DNA of 64,000 nucleotides from Amycolatopsis endophytica. GTDB lineage: Bacteria > Actinomycetota > Actinomycetes > Mycobacteriales > Pseudonocardiaceae. Numbering within the stretch: position 1 is the stretch's first letter; every line of letters begins with the position of its first letter. The position numbers and the translations under genes are program-made. The notes beneath the pieces were generated by a model, which was not told the origin of the DNA, did no database searches, and was given only the letters and a program-made list of their open reading frames with translations. Location of the stretch: assembly GCF_013410405.1 (NCBI RefSeq), contig NZ_JACCFK010000002.1, positions 1,550,001 through 1,614,000 of the forward strand. Reading direction: 5' to 3'. Below are positions 41,072 to 50,099 of the stretch, one piece after another.

Positions 41072-42436
41072 TCAGGAAGTGGTGACTATCTCGTCCTCAC
41101 TTGCGGTGATCGGGCTTCGTCCGGGGATGCGCGTCGGGTGGGAGATCGACACGCGGGCGGTTTCCGGCATCAGCAGAATCGGGACGATGGCGATCGCCGC
41201 GGCGGCCATCAGATAGTAGGCGGGGATGGTGGTGTTGCCGGTTCCGTCGATGAGCGCGGTGATCACCAGCGGTGCGGTGCTGCCGAAAGCGGCCGTCGAG
41301 GTGGAGTAGCCGATCGCGAAGCCGCTGTAGCGGTTGCGGGTGGGGAACATCGCCGGGAGAGCCGAGCCGATCGTGCCGAGCATCAGGACCAGCAGCAACG
41401 ACAACACCGCCATACCCGCGATCGCGGCGAGGATGTTGCGGGTTTCCAGCAGCGCGATCGCGGGCCAGCTGAGTGCGAGGAACCCGAACGCGGCGGTCAG
41501 CAGGAGCGGTTTGCGGCCCACGCGGTCGGACAGCGAGCCGACCGCGTTGATGACGAACATCATCGCCACCATCAGCGACAGCGGGATGAGCAGGGACGCG
41601 GTCTCGCCCAGTTCGAGCACGTCGATGAGGTAGGTCGGCATGTAGGTGATCAGCGTGTACATCGCGACGTTGAGCAGGATGACGAACCCGATGAGATTCA
41701 GCATCTGCGGCCACATCGTCGTCAACGTCTCCTTCAACGGTACCCGCGAGGTGGCCCCGGCGCGTTCCGCCCGTTCGAACGCGGGGGTGTCGGCGAGCCG
41801 GGTGCGCAGGTACCAGCCGATGAGCCCGAGCGGTCCCGCGACGAGGAACGGGATGCGCCAGCCCCAGCTGTTCAGCGCCGCTTCGGACAGTCCCAATTGG
41901 ACAGCCGTGGCGAGCAGGGCACCCGCCACGTTGCCCGCCAGCGTGCCGAATTCGAGGAAGGAACCGTAGAACCCGCGGCGCCGGTCGGGAGCGTACTCGG
42001 CGATGAAGGTCGCGGCGCCGCCGTACTCGCCGCCGGTGGAGAAGCCCTGCGCGAGCCGGGCCACCAGCAGCAGGATGGGCGCGGCGATGCCGATGGTCTG
42101 GTAGCCGGGGATGAGACCGATGCAGAACGTCGCCGCCGACATCATGATGATCGTGAACGACAGCACCCGCCGCCGCCCGTAACGATCGCCGAGCGGGCCC
42201 AGGATGATGCCGCCGAAGGGCCGCAGCACGAACGGGATCGCGACACCGGCGAAGACCAGCAGCAGGCGCGCGGTTTCGTCGGCGTCGGGGAAGAAGTTCA
42301 GGCCGATGGTGGTGGCGAGATAGCTGTAGATGCCGTAGTCGAACCATTCCACGGCGTTGCCCATGGCCGCGCCGGCCACGGCACGGCGGATGGTGCGCTC
42401 GTCGGGTGGGGCTGCGGTATCCCGGGTCTCGGTCAT
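41072..42436 (-). CDS. MHS-family MFS transporter (ProP/KgtP-like)
   Basis: The 454-aa carrier has VEWFDYGIYSYLATTIGLNFFP (MHS helix 1 signature), RPFGGIILGPLGDRYGRRRVLSFTIIMM, and ARLAQGFSTGGEYGGAATFIAEYAPDRRRGF. The family imports organic acids or compatible solutes such as proline, betaine, citrate or 2-oxoglutarate with protons. The start chosen is ATG 42436; ATG 42454 is possible. It ends just beside the 21-bp repeat array and is transcribed alone. Divergent from the HAD gene. Confidence 0.88.
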   Translation of the reverse strand: MTETRDTAAPPDERTIRRAVAGAAMGNAVEWFDYGIYSYLATTIGLNFFPDADETARLLLVFAGVAIPFVLRPFGGIILGPLGDRYGRRRVLSFTIIMMSAATFCIGLIPGYQTIGIAAPILLLVARLAQGFSTGGEYGGAATFIAEYAPDRRRGFYGSFLEFGTLAGNVAGALLATAVQLGLSEAALNSWGWRIPFLVAGPLGLIGWYLRTRLADTPAFERAERAGATSRVPLKETLTTMWPQMLNLIGFVILLNVAMYTLITYMPTYLIDVLELGETASLLIPLSLMVAMMFVINAVGSLSDRVGRKPLLLTAAFGFLALSWPAIALLETRNILAAIAGMAVLSLLLVLMLGTIGSALPAMFPTRNRYSGFAIGYSTSTAAFGSTAPLVITALIDGTGNTTIPAYYLMAAAAIAIVPILLMPETARVSISHPTRIPGRSPITASEDEIVTTS

Positions 42437-42591
42437 GATCGCTGTCCGTTTCATTGTTCGGAAGCAGTGATTCGACTCGTGAATCATAGGTGGAAATCGC
42501 CCCCGGTGGACCACCCCGGGATGAACTGTGGAAAACATTTCGGTTTTGGCCTAGACTTCGGAAAGATGTTCCATCGGGAAGGGCGGTCCCC

Positions 42592-43269
42592 ATGTCCGGG
42601 ATCCGCGGTGCCGTGGTCTTCGACTGTGACGGGCTGCTGCTGGACACGGCGGCCGCGTGGTTCGCCGCCTTCCGGGCCGGGGCGCAGGCCCTCGACCAGG
42701 AGCTGAGCGACCGCCAGTTCGCTTCGCTGACCGGGGCGTCGGTGGGCGCGGCGGCCGCGCGGATCGCGTTGTGGGCCGGGGAAACGGGCGAGACCGGCCG
42801 GGTGGCGAAGATGCTGGACGAGGCGTTGCGGACGGCGGTCGAGCACCGCCCGCCCGCCGCGCTGCCGGGTGCGGTGGAACTGGTTTCCGCGCTGTCCGGG
42901 CGGGTTCCGCTCGGGGTGGCGTCGAACGCGCCCGCCGGGGTGCTGACGGAAGTGCTGCGGGGAGCCGGGCTGTGGCCGGCGTTCGGGACGGTGGTCAGTG
43001 CCGACGACGTGGCGGCCCCGAAACCGGCACCGGACGTCTACCGGGCCGCGTGCCGCCGGCTGGGCGCCGACCCGGGCGGGGCGGTAGCGCTGGAGGACTC
43101 AGCGGCCGGCGCGACGGCGGCGCAGGCAGCCGGGATGGCGCTGGTGGTGGTGACGAACAGCGGCTGGCCCGGCCGCACACCGTTGCGGTGGCCGGGCACG
43201 GGCAGACCGGTGCTCTACGTGCGCGCGCTGGACGACCCCGCCGTCCTGCCGCACCTCCTGCACGGGTGA
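42592..43269 (+). CDS. HAD-superfamily phosphatase (beta-phosphoglucomutase/GPH-like)
   Basis: The 225-aa protein begins AVVFDCDGLLLDTAAAW (motif I DxDGxLxDT with nucleophile Asp), then LGVASNAPAGVL (motif II), PKPAPDVYRAACRRLG (motif III Lys) and GAVALEDSAAGATAAQAAGM (motif IV), with a helical cap between motifs I and II. Such enzymes hydrolyse phosphoglycolate, sugar phosphates or nucleotides. A TAGACT -10-like box is at 42552-42557. The start is ATG 42592; longer frames upstream are noncoding. Confidence 0.88.
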   Translation: MSGIRGAVVFDCDGLLLDTAAAWFAAFRAGAQALDQELSDRQFASLTGASVGAAAARIALWAGETGETGRVAKMLDEALRTAVEHRPPAALPGAVELVSALSGRVPLGVASNAPAGVLTEVLRGAGLWPAFGTVVSADDVAAPKPAPDVYRAACRRLGADPGGAVALEDSAAGATAAQAAGMALVVVTNSGWPGRTPLRWPGTGRPVLYVRALDDPAVLPHLLHG

Positions 43270-43272
43270 AGG

Positions 43273-43389
43273 TCAGGCGTTGGCGGGCGCGAACGAGCTC
43301 GCGAACAGCGACTGGGCGATCCGCAGGACCAGCGACTCGATGAGGTTGGCACCGATCTTCGCGAGAACGGTGGCGAGGAACTCGGCCAT
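43273..43389 (-). CDS. 38-aa amphipathic/hydrophobic small protein
   Basis: ATG 43389 has a strong AGGAG with a 6-base gap, and the 38 codons use GC-rich third positions. The peptide is one helix-prone segment (MAEFLATVLAKIGANL, then IESLVLRIAQSLFASS) followed by a short Pro/Asn tail; Lys, Glu and Arg fall on one face. It resembles small membrane-acting peptides or regulators. It is 126 bp downstream of the P-type ATPase gene in the same direction and ends 3 bp from the convergent HAD gene. No known family recognised. Confidence 0.6.
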   Translation of the reverse strand: MAEFLATVLAKIGANLIESLVLRIAQSLFASSFAPANA

Positions 43390-43515
43390 CGGGCACTCCT
43401 AGCTTCCAGGGGTTACCCAGGCACCGTCGCTCGCGCGGATGAGCCGCCGGGAGAGAGCGAGTTGCACGCGGGTTAACCGGACGGGAACACCGTCCGCGGG
43501 GTGTGCGCTCTGTGC

Positions 43516-46500
43516 TCACCCACCATTGCGCAGCCGCTGCACCGCGAACTGCGTCACCGTCGCCGCACCCGCCGCGCCCAGCGCGATCCCCCACTGATGC
43601 GGCAGCAACGGACTACACCCGAAAAACCCACTCACCCCCGGCACCTGCACGATCCCCGCCAGCACCAGCAACGAACCAGCACCCGCGGCCAGCACCAACG
43701 GCGTCCGGCCCCGCACCGCCATCGTCTGCCCCAGCTGGGCCGCCACCAACGCGACCAGGCCCGTCGTGCTGGCCTGCAGCGGCGTGCCGACCGGGCGCGC
43801 CAGCAACCAGCCTGCCATCGCGGCACCCGCCGTCGTCGCGGCCCGGGCGATCAGGTCCTTCGTCAGGACCGCGCCCAGCGACGCCTCCGGGCCCTCCGAC
43901 AGCAGCTGCTCGGGATCGGCGTCCGGTGGCGGCCGCACCGCGACGGCCATCGCGGGCAGCACGTCGGTCAGCAGGTTGACCAGCAGCAACTGCCGCGCGT
44001 TCAGCGCGTCCCGCGTGCTCAGCATTCCGGCGCCCACGGTGAACGCCACCTCGCCCAGGTTGCCGCCGAGCAGGATCGACAACGCGTCCCGCACCGACGC
44101 CCACATCGCACGGCCCTCGACGATCGCGTCGGTGATCGTCTCGATGCGGTCGTCGGTGACGATGAGGTCCGCCGCTTCCCGGGTGGCGGGCGTCGCCGTC
44201 GCGCCGAGCGCGATGCCCACGTGCGCGAGCCGGATCGCGGGCACGTCGTTGGCGCCGTCGCCCGTCATCGCGACGACGCGCCCGGCGCGGTTGAGGTGCT
44301 TCACGATCCGCGCCTTCTGCGCCGGACTGACGCGGGCGAACACCGCGACACCGGGAGCACGCGCGGCCAGTTCGTCGTCGGTCGCGGCGTCGACCTCGGC
44401 GCCGCTCATCGTCGCTTCCCCGTTCGCCAGGCCGAGTTCGGTGGCGATCGCCGAAGCGGTGCTCGGGTGATCGCCGGTGATCATCGCGACCCGCACGCCC
44501 GCGCGCCACAGGTCGGCCACCGCGCGGGCGGCCGTCGGGCGCACCGGATCGGCCAGCGCCAGCAGACCGCGGAAAGTCAGGCCGCGGATGCGAGTCTCGT
44601 CGAGGTCACCGCGCCCGGACGCGCGCCGTTCCGCGACCGCCAGCACCCGGAACCCCTGACCCGCCAGCTCGTCGACGGCCTTCAGGTGATCCGGCCCGTC
44701 ACAGCGCGCGAGCACCGCCTCCGGCGCGCCCTTGACGCTGAGCAGCGGCCCGTCCGGGGTGTCGGCCAGCACCGCGTGGTAGCCACGAGCGGGCTCGAAA
44801 GCCAGTTCCGACAACCACGTCACTTCACCCGGCCCGACGCCGTGCTCCGCGGCGGCGTCCAGCACCGCACGGTCGGCCGGGTGCGGCGGCGTCTCGCCCG
44901 TCAGGTGCCACGGGCTCGCCCGCACCGCCGCGGCCAGCACCTCCGTCTGCTCCCCCACCGGCCGGGTCGTGTGACCGTCGGACACCGCCTGCAGCCGGAT
45001 CCGGCCCTCGGTGAGGGTGCCGGTCTTGTCGAAGCACAACAGATCCACGCGGCCCAGCGCCTCGATCGTGGACGGGCTGCGTGCCAGCACCCCGCGCTTC
45101 GCGAGCCGCCGCGCGGACGCGAGTTCGGCGACCGTCGCGACGAACGGCAGCCCCTCCGGCACCGCGGCCACCGACAACCCGACCGCACGCCCGAGCGCCT
45201 GGCTGATCCCGTTGCCCCGCGCCAGATCCGCGAGCAGCAGCGCCACCCCGGCGCCCAGCGTGACCGGCAGTGTGAGACGGGTCAGCTCGGCCAGCCGCGC
45301 GGCCACCCCGGTCACCGGCGGCGCGTCCCCGTTGAGCCGCGACGTCCGCCCGGCCTCGGTGCGCTCCCCCGTCGCGACCACCACCCCGGTGCCGCGCCCG
45401 GCCGCGACGACCGTGCCGCGGTAGAGCATCGACGAGCGGTCCGCGACGGCCGTCGCCGCGGTCGGCGGCGCGCCCTTGACCACCAGCTGCGATTCGCCGG
45501 TCAGGCTCGACTCGTCCACCTCCAGCCCGGACGCCTCCAGCACCCGGCAGTCGGCGGGCACGGCGTCCCCGGCGCGCAGCTCGATGACGTCGCCGGGCAC
45601 GAGGACTTCGGCGCGCGCGGTCAGCCGGGTGCCGACGCGGCGCAGCCGGACCTGCAGCGCGCTCGTGTCGAGCAGGTGGTGCATTTCGCGGTCGGCGCCG
45701 AGCCGTTGCAGACCGCCGATCACCGCGTTCATCCCGAGCACACCGATGATGAGGACCGCGTCCGTGATCGATCCCAGGCTCGCGCTGACTCCGGCACCCG
45801 CGGCGAGCGCCGGGGTCAGTGGCCCGGCCAGCTCTTCGGCGGAGGCGCGCGCCAGGTTCATCGCCTCCGGTTCGTGGCTCGCCGCGCCGCGGCGTTGTTC
45901 GGACTCCTCGGCGGCGAGCCCGGCGTGACGGCTTTCCAGCCGGGCCAGCACGGCGTCCGGCGACATCGCGTGCCACGGCGTGCGGTCGAGCGGGATCGGC
46001 AGCGGTCTGCGCCCGGCCTCGGAACCGGTCCACAGGCCGGTGGCCAGTGCCAGCAGGGTCGCGAAGTGGACCGGGAAACCCGCCCGCGCTGGCGCGGTGG
46101 CGGCGGGCCCGAAACCGCCGAACAACGCGCCGAGCGTGGACCCGGCGACCGACAGCCCGGCGGCGTAGCGGCTGGCGCGGTGCGCGGGTTCGACGGCCTC
46201 CAGCACACCGCACACGTGTTCCAGCCCCGGACAGAGCACATGCGCGTGCCAGGGCAGCGCGTCGTCCGGTCCGGGCACGCCGATACCGACGTCGGCGGCC
46301 GCGGTCGCCTCCGGATCGGCGGAGACGACCGCGACCATATGCCCCTCGGCCTGCAGCTCGCGCACCCTCGCGATCAGGTCGGCGGGCTCGGCCTCGACGA
46401 CCGCGCCTGCCCGTTTCCCCGCCTCCAGGACGGCTTCGGCCAGCGGATGACGTTCGTCGTCGAGCCCGGCGAAGGCGACCACCTCGTCCCGGTACCGCAC

Positions 46501-47628
46501 CTCGATCGTGTCGCCCCGGTGCCGCACCTCCCAGTCGCCCCGGCGGAGACCGGACCCGCCCGAGTCGTGGACGACGCTGACCACCTCGTCCGGGTCCACG
46601 TCGCCGGTGACCGCCACCTCGCCCGCCACCCGGCGCCCGGTGCGCAGCAGCTCCGCGTCCACGACGACCTGCCCGACGCGGTCCAGCCGCCGGGTCGCGG
46701 CCGGTTCCAGCACGAGGGTTCCGGCCGCGGAAAGGTCCCTGGCCAGCTGGGCGGCGAACGCCTCACGGCCCGCCCGCGCCGGGCGCGGCACGGCGGCGAG
46801 CAGGATCCCGTTCGCCCGCTCACCGCCGCGGGCGGCCAGCAGCGTGCCGAGCGCACCGGCCACGCCGAGCCCGGCCGAGGCGTGCGCGATCCGCTCGACC
46901 GGCCCCTCCGGGCGGGGCCGCGGACGGCCGGGCGCGCCCACCGGCTCGACCCGGTGCAGGTCGATGCCGGTGCGCTGGTCCCAGTGTTCCCACGCCTCCC
47001 GGCGGGCCGTGACCTCACGCCGCACGCACCAGCGGTAGGCGGAGTCGGTGGCCAGCGCCATCGGCCGCTGCGCGAGGGACTGGCTGATCGCGCCGCCGAC
47101 CGCGAACACCGCCTCGGTCGCCGGACGGCCCAGCGCGCGTTCGACGCCGCCGCGCAGCCCGGGCGTGGAGTCCAGCAGCGAAGCGAGCGCGGGCACCACC
47201 GTCGGCAGGGCACGCAGCGGCAGGACGCGGCCGAGGACGGCGTAGGAAAAGCCAGCGAGGTTCGTGCCGAGGGCGACCAGCTCGCGGACGGCCGGGGCCG
47301 GGTTGGCCGGGTGGACCTCGTTGGCCGGGGCTCGGGCCGTGAGGTTCCAGTCCCGTTCGGTCTCGGCGACCGCCTCGGTGAGCGCGCGGCGCGGGACCTC
47401 TTCGTCGTGCACCACGACGACCCGGCCGAGCGCGCCGTTGACGGCCGCGTCGTGCACGCCGTCGAGGCCGGTCAGGCGGCGTTCGAGATCGCGGGCCGCG
47501 TCGCGCGTGCCGGGCTCGTGCAGACCGCGGACCTCCAGGTGGGTGCGCGGCCCCGAGGTCCAGGACCGGCGGCCGGTGAGCGCGGTGGCGACGGAACGGG
47601 CGAAGCCGAACGGGGAGGGCAGCCGCAT
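43516..47628 (-). CDS. very large P-type cation ATPase (CtpI-like)
   Basis: The 1370-aa protein has an N-terminal extension of about 600 residues with a degenerate metal-binding-like domain (LEVRGLHEPGTRDAARDLERRLTGLDGVHDAAVNG) and a partial repeat of the ATPase core. The true core follows: SLTGESQLVV (actuator TGES), FDKTGTLTEGRI (phosphorylated Asp), LSVKGAPEAVLARCD (nucleotide binding) and VAMTGDGANDVPAI (hinge), then four to six C-terminal membrane helices. This architecture matches mycobacterial CtpI, whose ion is not firmly known. It starts 3 bp after the stop of a small membrane protein gene. Confidence 0.88.
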   Translation of the reverse strand: MRLPSPFGFARSVATALTGRRSWTSGPRTHLEVRGLHEPGTRDAARDLERRLTGLDGVHDAAVNGALGRVVVVHDEEVPRRALTEAVAETERDWNLTARAPANEVHPANPAPAVRELVALGTNLAGFSYAVLGRVLPLRALPTVVPALASLLDSTPGLRGGVERALGRPATEAVFAVGGAISQSLAQRPMALATDSAYRWCVRREVTARREAWEHWDQRTGIDLHRVEPVGAPGRPRPRPEGPVERIAHASAGLGVAGALGTLLAARGGERANGILLAAVPRPARAGREAFAAQLARDLSAAGTLVLEPAATRRLDRVGQVVVDAELLRTGRRVAGEVAVTGDVDPDEVVSVVHDSGGSGLRRGDWEVRHRGDTIEVRYRDEVVAFAGLDDERHPLAEAVLEAGKRAGAVVEAEPADLIARVRELQAEGHMVAVVSADPEATAAADVGIGVPGPDDALPWHAHVLCPGLEHVCGVLEAVEPAHRASRYAAGLSVAGSTLGALFGGFGPAATAPARAGFPVHFATLLALATGLWTGSEAGRRPLPIPLDRTPWHAMSPDAVLARLESRHAGLAAEESEQRRGAASHEPEAMNLARASAEELAGPLTPALAAGAGVSASLGSITDAVLIIGVLGMNAVIGGLQRLGADREMHHLLDTSALQVRLRRVGTRLTARAEVLVPGDVIELRAGDAVPADCRVLEASGLEVDESSLTGESQLVVKGAPPTAATAVADRSSMLYRGTVVAAGRGTGVVVATGERTEAGRTSRLNGDAPPVTGVAARLAELTRLTLPVTLGAGVALLLADLARGNGISQALGRAVGLSVAAVPEGLPFVATVAELASARRLAKRGVLARSPSTIEALGRVDLLCFDKTGTLTEGRIRLQAVSDGHTTRPVGEQTEVLAAAVRASPWHLTGETPPHPADRAVLDAAAEHGVGPGEVTWLSELAFEPARGYHAVLADTPDGPLLSVKGAPEAVLARCDGPDHLKAVDELAGQGFRVLAVAERRASGRGDLDETRIRGLTFRGLLALADPVRPTAARAVADLWRAGVRVAMITGDHPSTASAIATELGLANGEATMSGAEVDAATDDELAARAPGVAVFARVSPAQKARIVKHLNRAGRVVAMTGDGANDVPAIRLAHVGIALGATATPATREAADLIVTDDRIETITDAIVEGRAMWASVRDALSILLGGNLGEVAFTVGAGMLSTRDALNARQLLLVNLLTDVLPAMAVAVRPPPDADPEQLLSEGPEASLGAVLTKDLIARAATTAGAAMAGWLLARPVGTPLQASTTGLVALVAAQLGQTMAVRGRTPLVLAAGAGSLLVLAGIVQVPGVSGFFGCSPLLPHQWGIALGAAGAATVTQFAVQRLRNGG

Positions 47629-47631
47629 GGT

Positions 47632-48033
47632 CTAGGAGTTGCCGCGCGCGGTCCCGCCCTTCTTCGGTGTTCCGGCCCTGGCCCTGGCGGATGTGGCCGC
47701 GGCGGGCGCGGGGATCTGCTTCTGGTCGCCCTGCTGCTTCTGGTCACCCTTGCCTCGCCCGACGACCGCGGCCCCGACGCCGATCGCGACCGCCACCGGC
47801 CACTCGATCAGCTCGACCGCGGCCAGCAGGCCGAGACCGCCGAAGTAGGCGAGCTGGCGCGGCGGCGGGAGGAACGAGCGCGCGGTGTGCAGCGCGGCGT
47901 TCACCTCGTCGCGGTCGGGCACCGGGATCTTCGGCAGGTGCACGTCCGGGGTCCGGAACTCCGCGCGCACGAAGGGAAGGTTCACCGTGGCGGTGCGGCT
48001 CTTCGCCTGCTGCCCGGGCGTGGTGCTGGTCAT
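47632..48033 (-). CDS. small membrane protein co-transcribed with the P-type ATPase
   Basis: The 133-aa protein begins at ATG 48033 after GGGAGGGAG. It has a polar N-terminus (PFVRAEFRTPDVHLPKIPVPDRDEVNAAL), one hydrophobic segment AYFGGLGLLAAVELIEWPVAVAIGVGAAVVG that could be one or two helices, and a basic Gln/Ala/Lys-rich tail (KGDQKQQGDQKQIPAPAAATS). The gene ends 3 bp before the ATPase start, so it probably forms a unit with it. Proteins of this kind accompany CtpI-like ATPases in actinomycetes; the role is unknown. Confidence 0.75.
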   Translation of the reverse strand: MTSTTPGQQAKSRTATVNLPFVRAEFRTPDVHLPKIPVPDRDEVNAALHTARSFLPPPRQLAYFGGLGLLAAVELIEWPVAVAIGVGAAVVGRGKGDQKQQGDQKQIPAPAAATSARARAGTPKKGGTARGNS

Positions 48034-48110
48034 GGCTGGCTCCCTCCCACCCCCAGCGACCCGGCTCATGCTACGACCGAACGGAGATCGAGTGAACCGC
48101 TGATTTCGAT

Positions 48111-48920
48111 TCAGCCCGGAAGGGTGAGCTGGGCGAGCACCGGACGGTGATCGGAAGCCGTCGTCGCCACGGTTCGCGCCGCGCGGATCGCCAGGTCGCG
48201 TGAGGCGGTCACGAAGTCCAGGCGCTTCACGGGGTCCGCTGCCGGATACGTCCCGCCGTGTGGATCGGCGTCGGCCAGCTTCGTCCACAGTGGAGTCAGT
48301 TCGGGGGCGGCGGGTTCGGCGTTGAAGTCACCCGTGAGGATCTTCGGCCCGCGTGCCCGGCCGAGGATGCCGAGCATGTCCGCGACCTGCGCCTCCCGCA
48401 CGGCGGGATCGGCCCGGTAGTCCAGGTGGGTGGCGTAGACGCGTACCGGCGCGCGCCGGACCGCGACGGTCACCTCCGCGAAGCCCGGCGCCGGGGCCGG
48501 TTCCGCGTCCGGGGTGAGCGTGGACCACCGCGTGATCTCGTGGTTTCGCGCGGCCAGGATCGGGTAGCGGCTGAGCACCGCGACGCCGTACTGGCGGCGC
48601 GGCGCACCGGGCGCGGGCGGCTCCAGGTCGTAGACCGGCGCGAAGAACACGTGCATGCCCAGCGCTCGCGCGAGTTCGCCCGCCTCGTCGCGGTACTCGC
48701 TGCGGGCGTCCCAGTGGACGTCGACCTCCTGCAGCCCGATCACGTCCGCGTGCAGATCGCGCAGTGCGGCGGCGGTGCGGTCCAGGTCGAAGACGCCGTC
48801 CTCCCCCGCGCCGGCGTGGATGTTGTAACTGGCGACCGTGAGCACGGGCCGGGGCGAAGCGGCGGCCGGAGCCACCCCGAGAGCCACCACCAGCGCGACG
48901 ACCATCGCTGCGAGACGCAT
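48111..48920 (-). CDS. secreted endonuclease/exonuclease/phosphatase (EEP) family protein
   Basis: The 269-aa protein starts at ATG 48920 (AAGGTGAT 5 bases upstream) with a signal peptide (MRLAAMVVALVVALGVAPAAA). The EEP fold follows: VASYNIHAGAGEDG, VIGLQEVDVHW (metal Glu), VAVLSRYPI, VYATHLDYRADP, ILTGDFNAEP (Asp-Asn) and ASDHRPVLAQL (Asp-His), a complete set of catalytic residues. Exported members degrade nucleic acids or hydrolyse phosphodiesters or sphingomyelin-like lipids. Confidence 0.9.
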   Translation of the reverse strand: MRLAAMVVALVVALGVAPAAASPRPVLTVASYNIHAGAGEDGVFDLDRTAAALRDLHADVIGLQEVDVHWDARSEYRDEAGELARALGMHVFFAPVYDLEPPAPGAPRRQYGVAVLSRYPILAARNHEITRWSTLTPDAEPAPAPGFAEVTVAVRRAPVRVYATHLDYRADPAVREAQVADMLGILGRARGPKILTGDFNAEPAAPELTPLWTKLADADPHGGTYPAADPVKRLDFVTASRDLAIRAARTVATTASDHRPVLAQLTLPG

Positions 48921-48994
48921 GAAGATCACCTTAGGGGCGCGAGGCAACCTTCGGGGTGTCCGGCGCGTGAACCTCCGGAAGGAGGGGGAGCGTC

Positions 48995-49441
48995 ATGACA
49001 GCGGGCACGACGGCGACCGTGTTCTCGGACGCGGGCCTGGTGACGGCGGCCGCCGACGGGGACGCCCAGGCGATCACGGACCTGGTCGACGCCCTCACGC
49101 CCGTGCTGGTCCGCTACTGCCGGGCACGGCTCGGCCCGGCCGGGGACGACATCGCGCAGGAGGCGTGCGTGGCGATCCTGCACGCGCTGCCCCGGCTCGA
49201 CGGCTCGTTCACCGCGCTCGTCTACGACCTGACGGCGGAGAAGGTGGACGCCGCGCACGTGCCGGAAGCGCCGTCGCCGGTGATGGCCCTGCCGCCGGGT
49301 GAGCGGGAAATCGTGGTGCTGCGGGTCGCGGTCGGGTTGTCGGCGGAGGAGACGGCGGAGGCGCTGGGGATGCCGGTCGCGGCGGTGCGGGTCACGCAGC
49401 ACCGGGCGCTGGACCGTCTGCGCCGGTCGCTGGAGCAGTGA
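48995..49441 (+). CDS. short ECF/SigD-like RNA polymerase sigma factor
   Basis: The 148-aa protein follows GGAAGGAGGGGG with ATG 48995. Region 2 (LVTAAADGDAQAITDLVDALTPVLVRYCRARLGPAGDDIAQEACVAILHALPRL) and region 4 (LPPGEREIVVLRVAVGLSAEETAEALGMPVAAVRVTQHRALDRLRRSL) resemble ShbA/SigD, but the linker between them is about 40 residues shorter than usual. SigD-type factors drive the housekeeping sigma gene in streptomycetes. No anti-sigma gene is adjacent. It is divergent from the EEP gene across 74 bp. Confidence 0.8.
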   Translation: MTAGTTATVFSDAGLVTAAADGDAQAITDLVDALTPVLVRYCRARLGPAGDDIAQEACVAILHALPRLDGSFTALVYDLTAEKVDAAHVPEAPSPVMALPPGEREIVVLRVAVGLSAEETAEALGMPVAAVRVTQHRALDRLRRSLEQ

Positions 49442-49443
49442 CG

Positions 49444-49618
49444 TCCCGGAAGTCCGGGCCGGGCCCGTCGATGTTCCCGGCCGGGACGCGGCGATGGTCC
49501 GTTCGTTCACCCGGAAGGCGACGGGGTGGTCGTGCGGCGCTCCGGCGGGCCCGATGGTGGCGAGCCGCCCCAGCTCCCGCGCGCGGAGGTAGGCGCGCTC
49601 ACGATCGGTGAAGGTCAT
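49444..49618 (-). pseudogene. PPOX-family (F420- or FMN-binding) protein, 3'-truncated remnant
   Basis: The minus-strand frame from ATG 49618 reads TFTDRERAYLRARELGRLATIGPAGAPHDHPVAFRVNE, the first strand block of PPOX split-barrel oxidoreductases. A shifted frame then gives NIDGPGPDFRDVT, the next conserved block in garbled form, before the sigma gene is reached. The remaining 80 or so residues of the fold are missing, so it is a leftover fragment. Confidence 0.65.
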
Positions 49619-49652
49619 GCCCACCAGCCCGGTACCTCCAGCTTGATGGAGG

Positions 49653-49817
49653 TCAATTCGGCGGGGTGGTTCCCGGCCGGAAACCGACGAGCACCCCGAG
49701 TGCCGCGATCAGCCCGGCGAGGAAGTACCACGCGTCCCCCAGCGCCGCCGACGCGATGATGGCCAGGACGAGGACACCACCGGCCGCGGCCCATCCCGAG
49801 ACGTTCGGCTCCGCCAT
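49653..49817 (-). CDS. 54-aa membrane protein
   Basis: From ATG 49817 (GGAGG close before it; ATG 49829 possible) the frame encodes two hydrophobic segments, AAAGGVLVLAIIASAALGDAWYFLAGLIAALGVLVGF, ending in PGTTPPN. It is a two-helix inner-membrane hairpin of unknown role in a stretch of remnants. Confidence 0.5.
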   Translation of the reverse strand: MAEPNVSGWAAAGGVLVLAIIASAALGDAWYFLAGLIAALGVLVGFRPGTTPPN

Positions 49818-49879
49818 GACCTCCACCATCCTCCTCGGCGGGCGCCACCGCACCACTGATCGCCGAACTCACCCCGAAA

Positions 49880-50090
49880 GGGCAATTCGGACATGCGTGC
49901 CGGAGTGCACCGGGCCTCCAAGCCGAGGTAGCGCGCGACGCCGTGTTCCACCTCCGCCATCTCGTCGCGATCCAGGTAGCCGACCGGATCACCCTGGACG
50001 TAGGCGGCGTCGATCGTGTGGATCTGATCCACGAGGAACCGTGTCCGGGTCGCGCATCGTGGCCGCGGCCTGCCCGCCGTCTTCCGCTCG
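49880..50090 (-). pseudogene. MazF/PemK-like toxin C-terminal remnant
   Basis: The frame contains RFLVDQIHTIDAAYVQGDPVGYLDRDEMAEVEHGVARYLGL, which is the C-terminal strand and helix of MazF/PemK-type endoribonucleases. There is no start and the N-terminal two-thirds is missing, replaced upstream by the NRPS gene end. The original stop also seems lost. It marks the downstream boundary of the NRPS cluster. Confidence 0.45.
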
Positions 50091-50099
50091 CCCAGAGCT

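Noticed and set aside
43501..48150. 1549-codon open frame opposite the P-type ATPase
   Set aside because: Arg/Gly/Gln-rich antisense of a GC-rich gene; no domain. The minus strand carries complete ATPase motifs.
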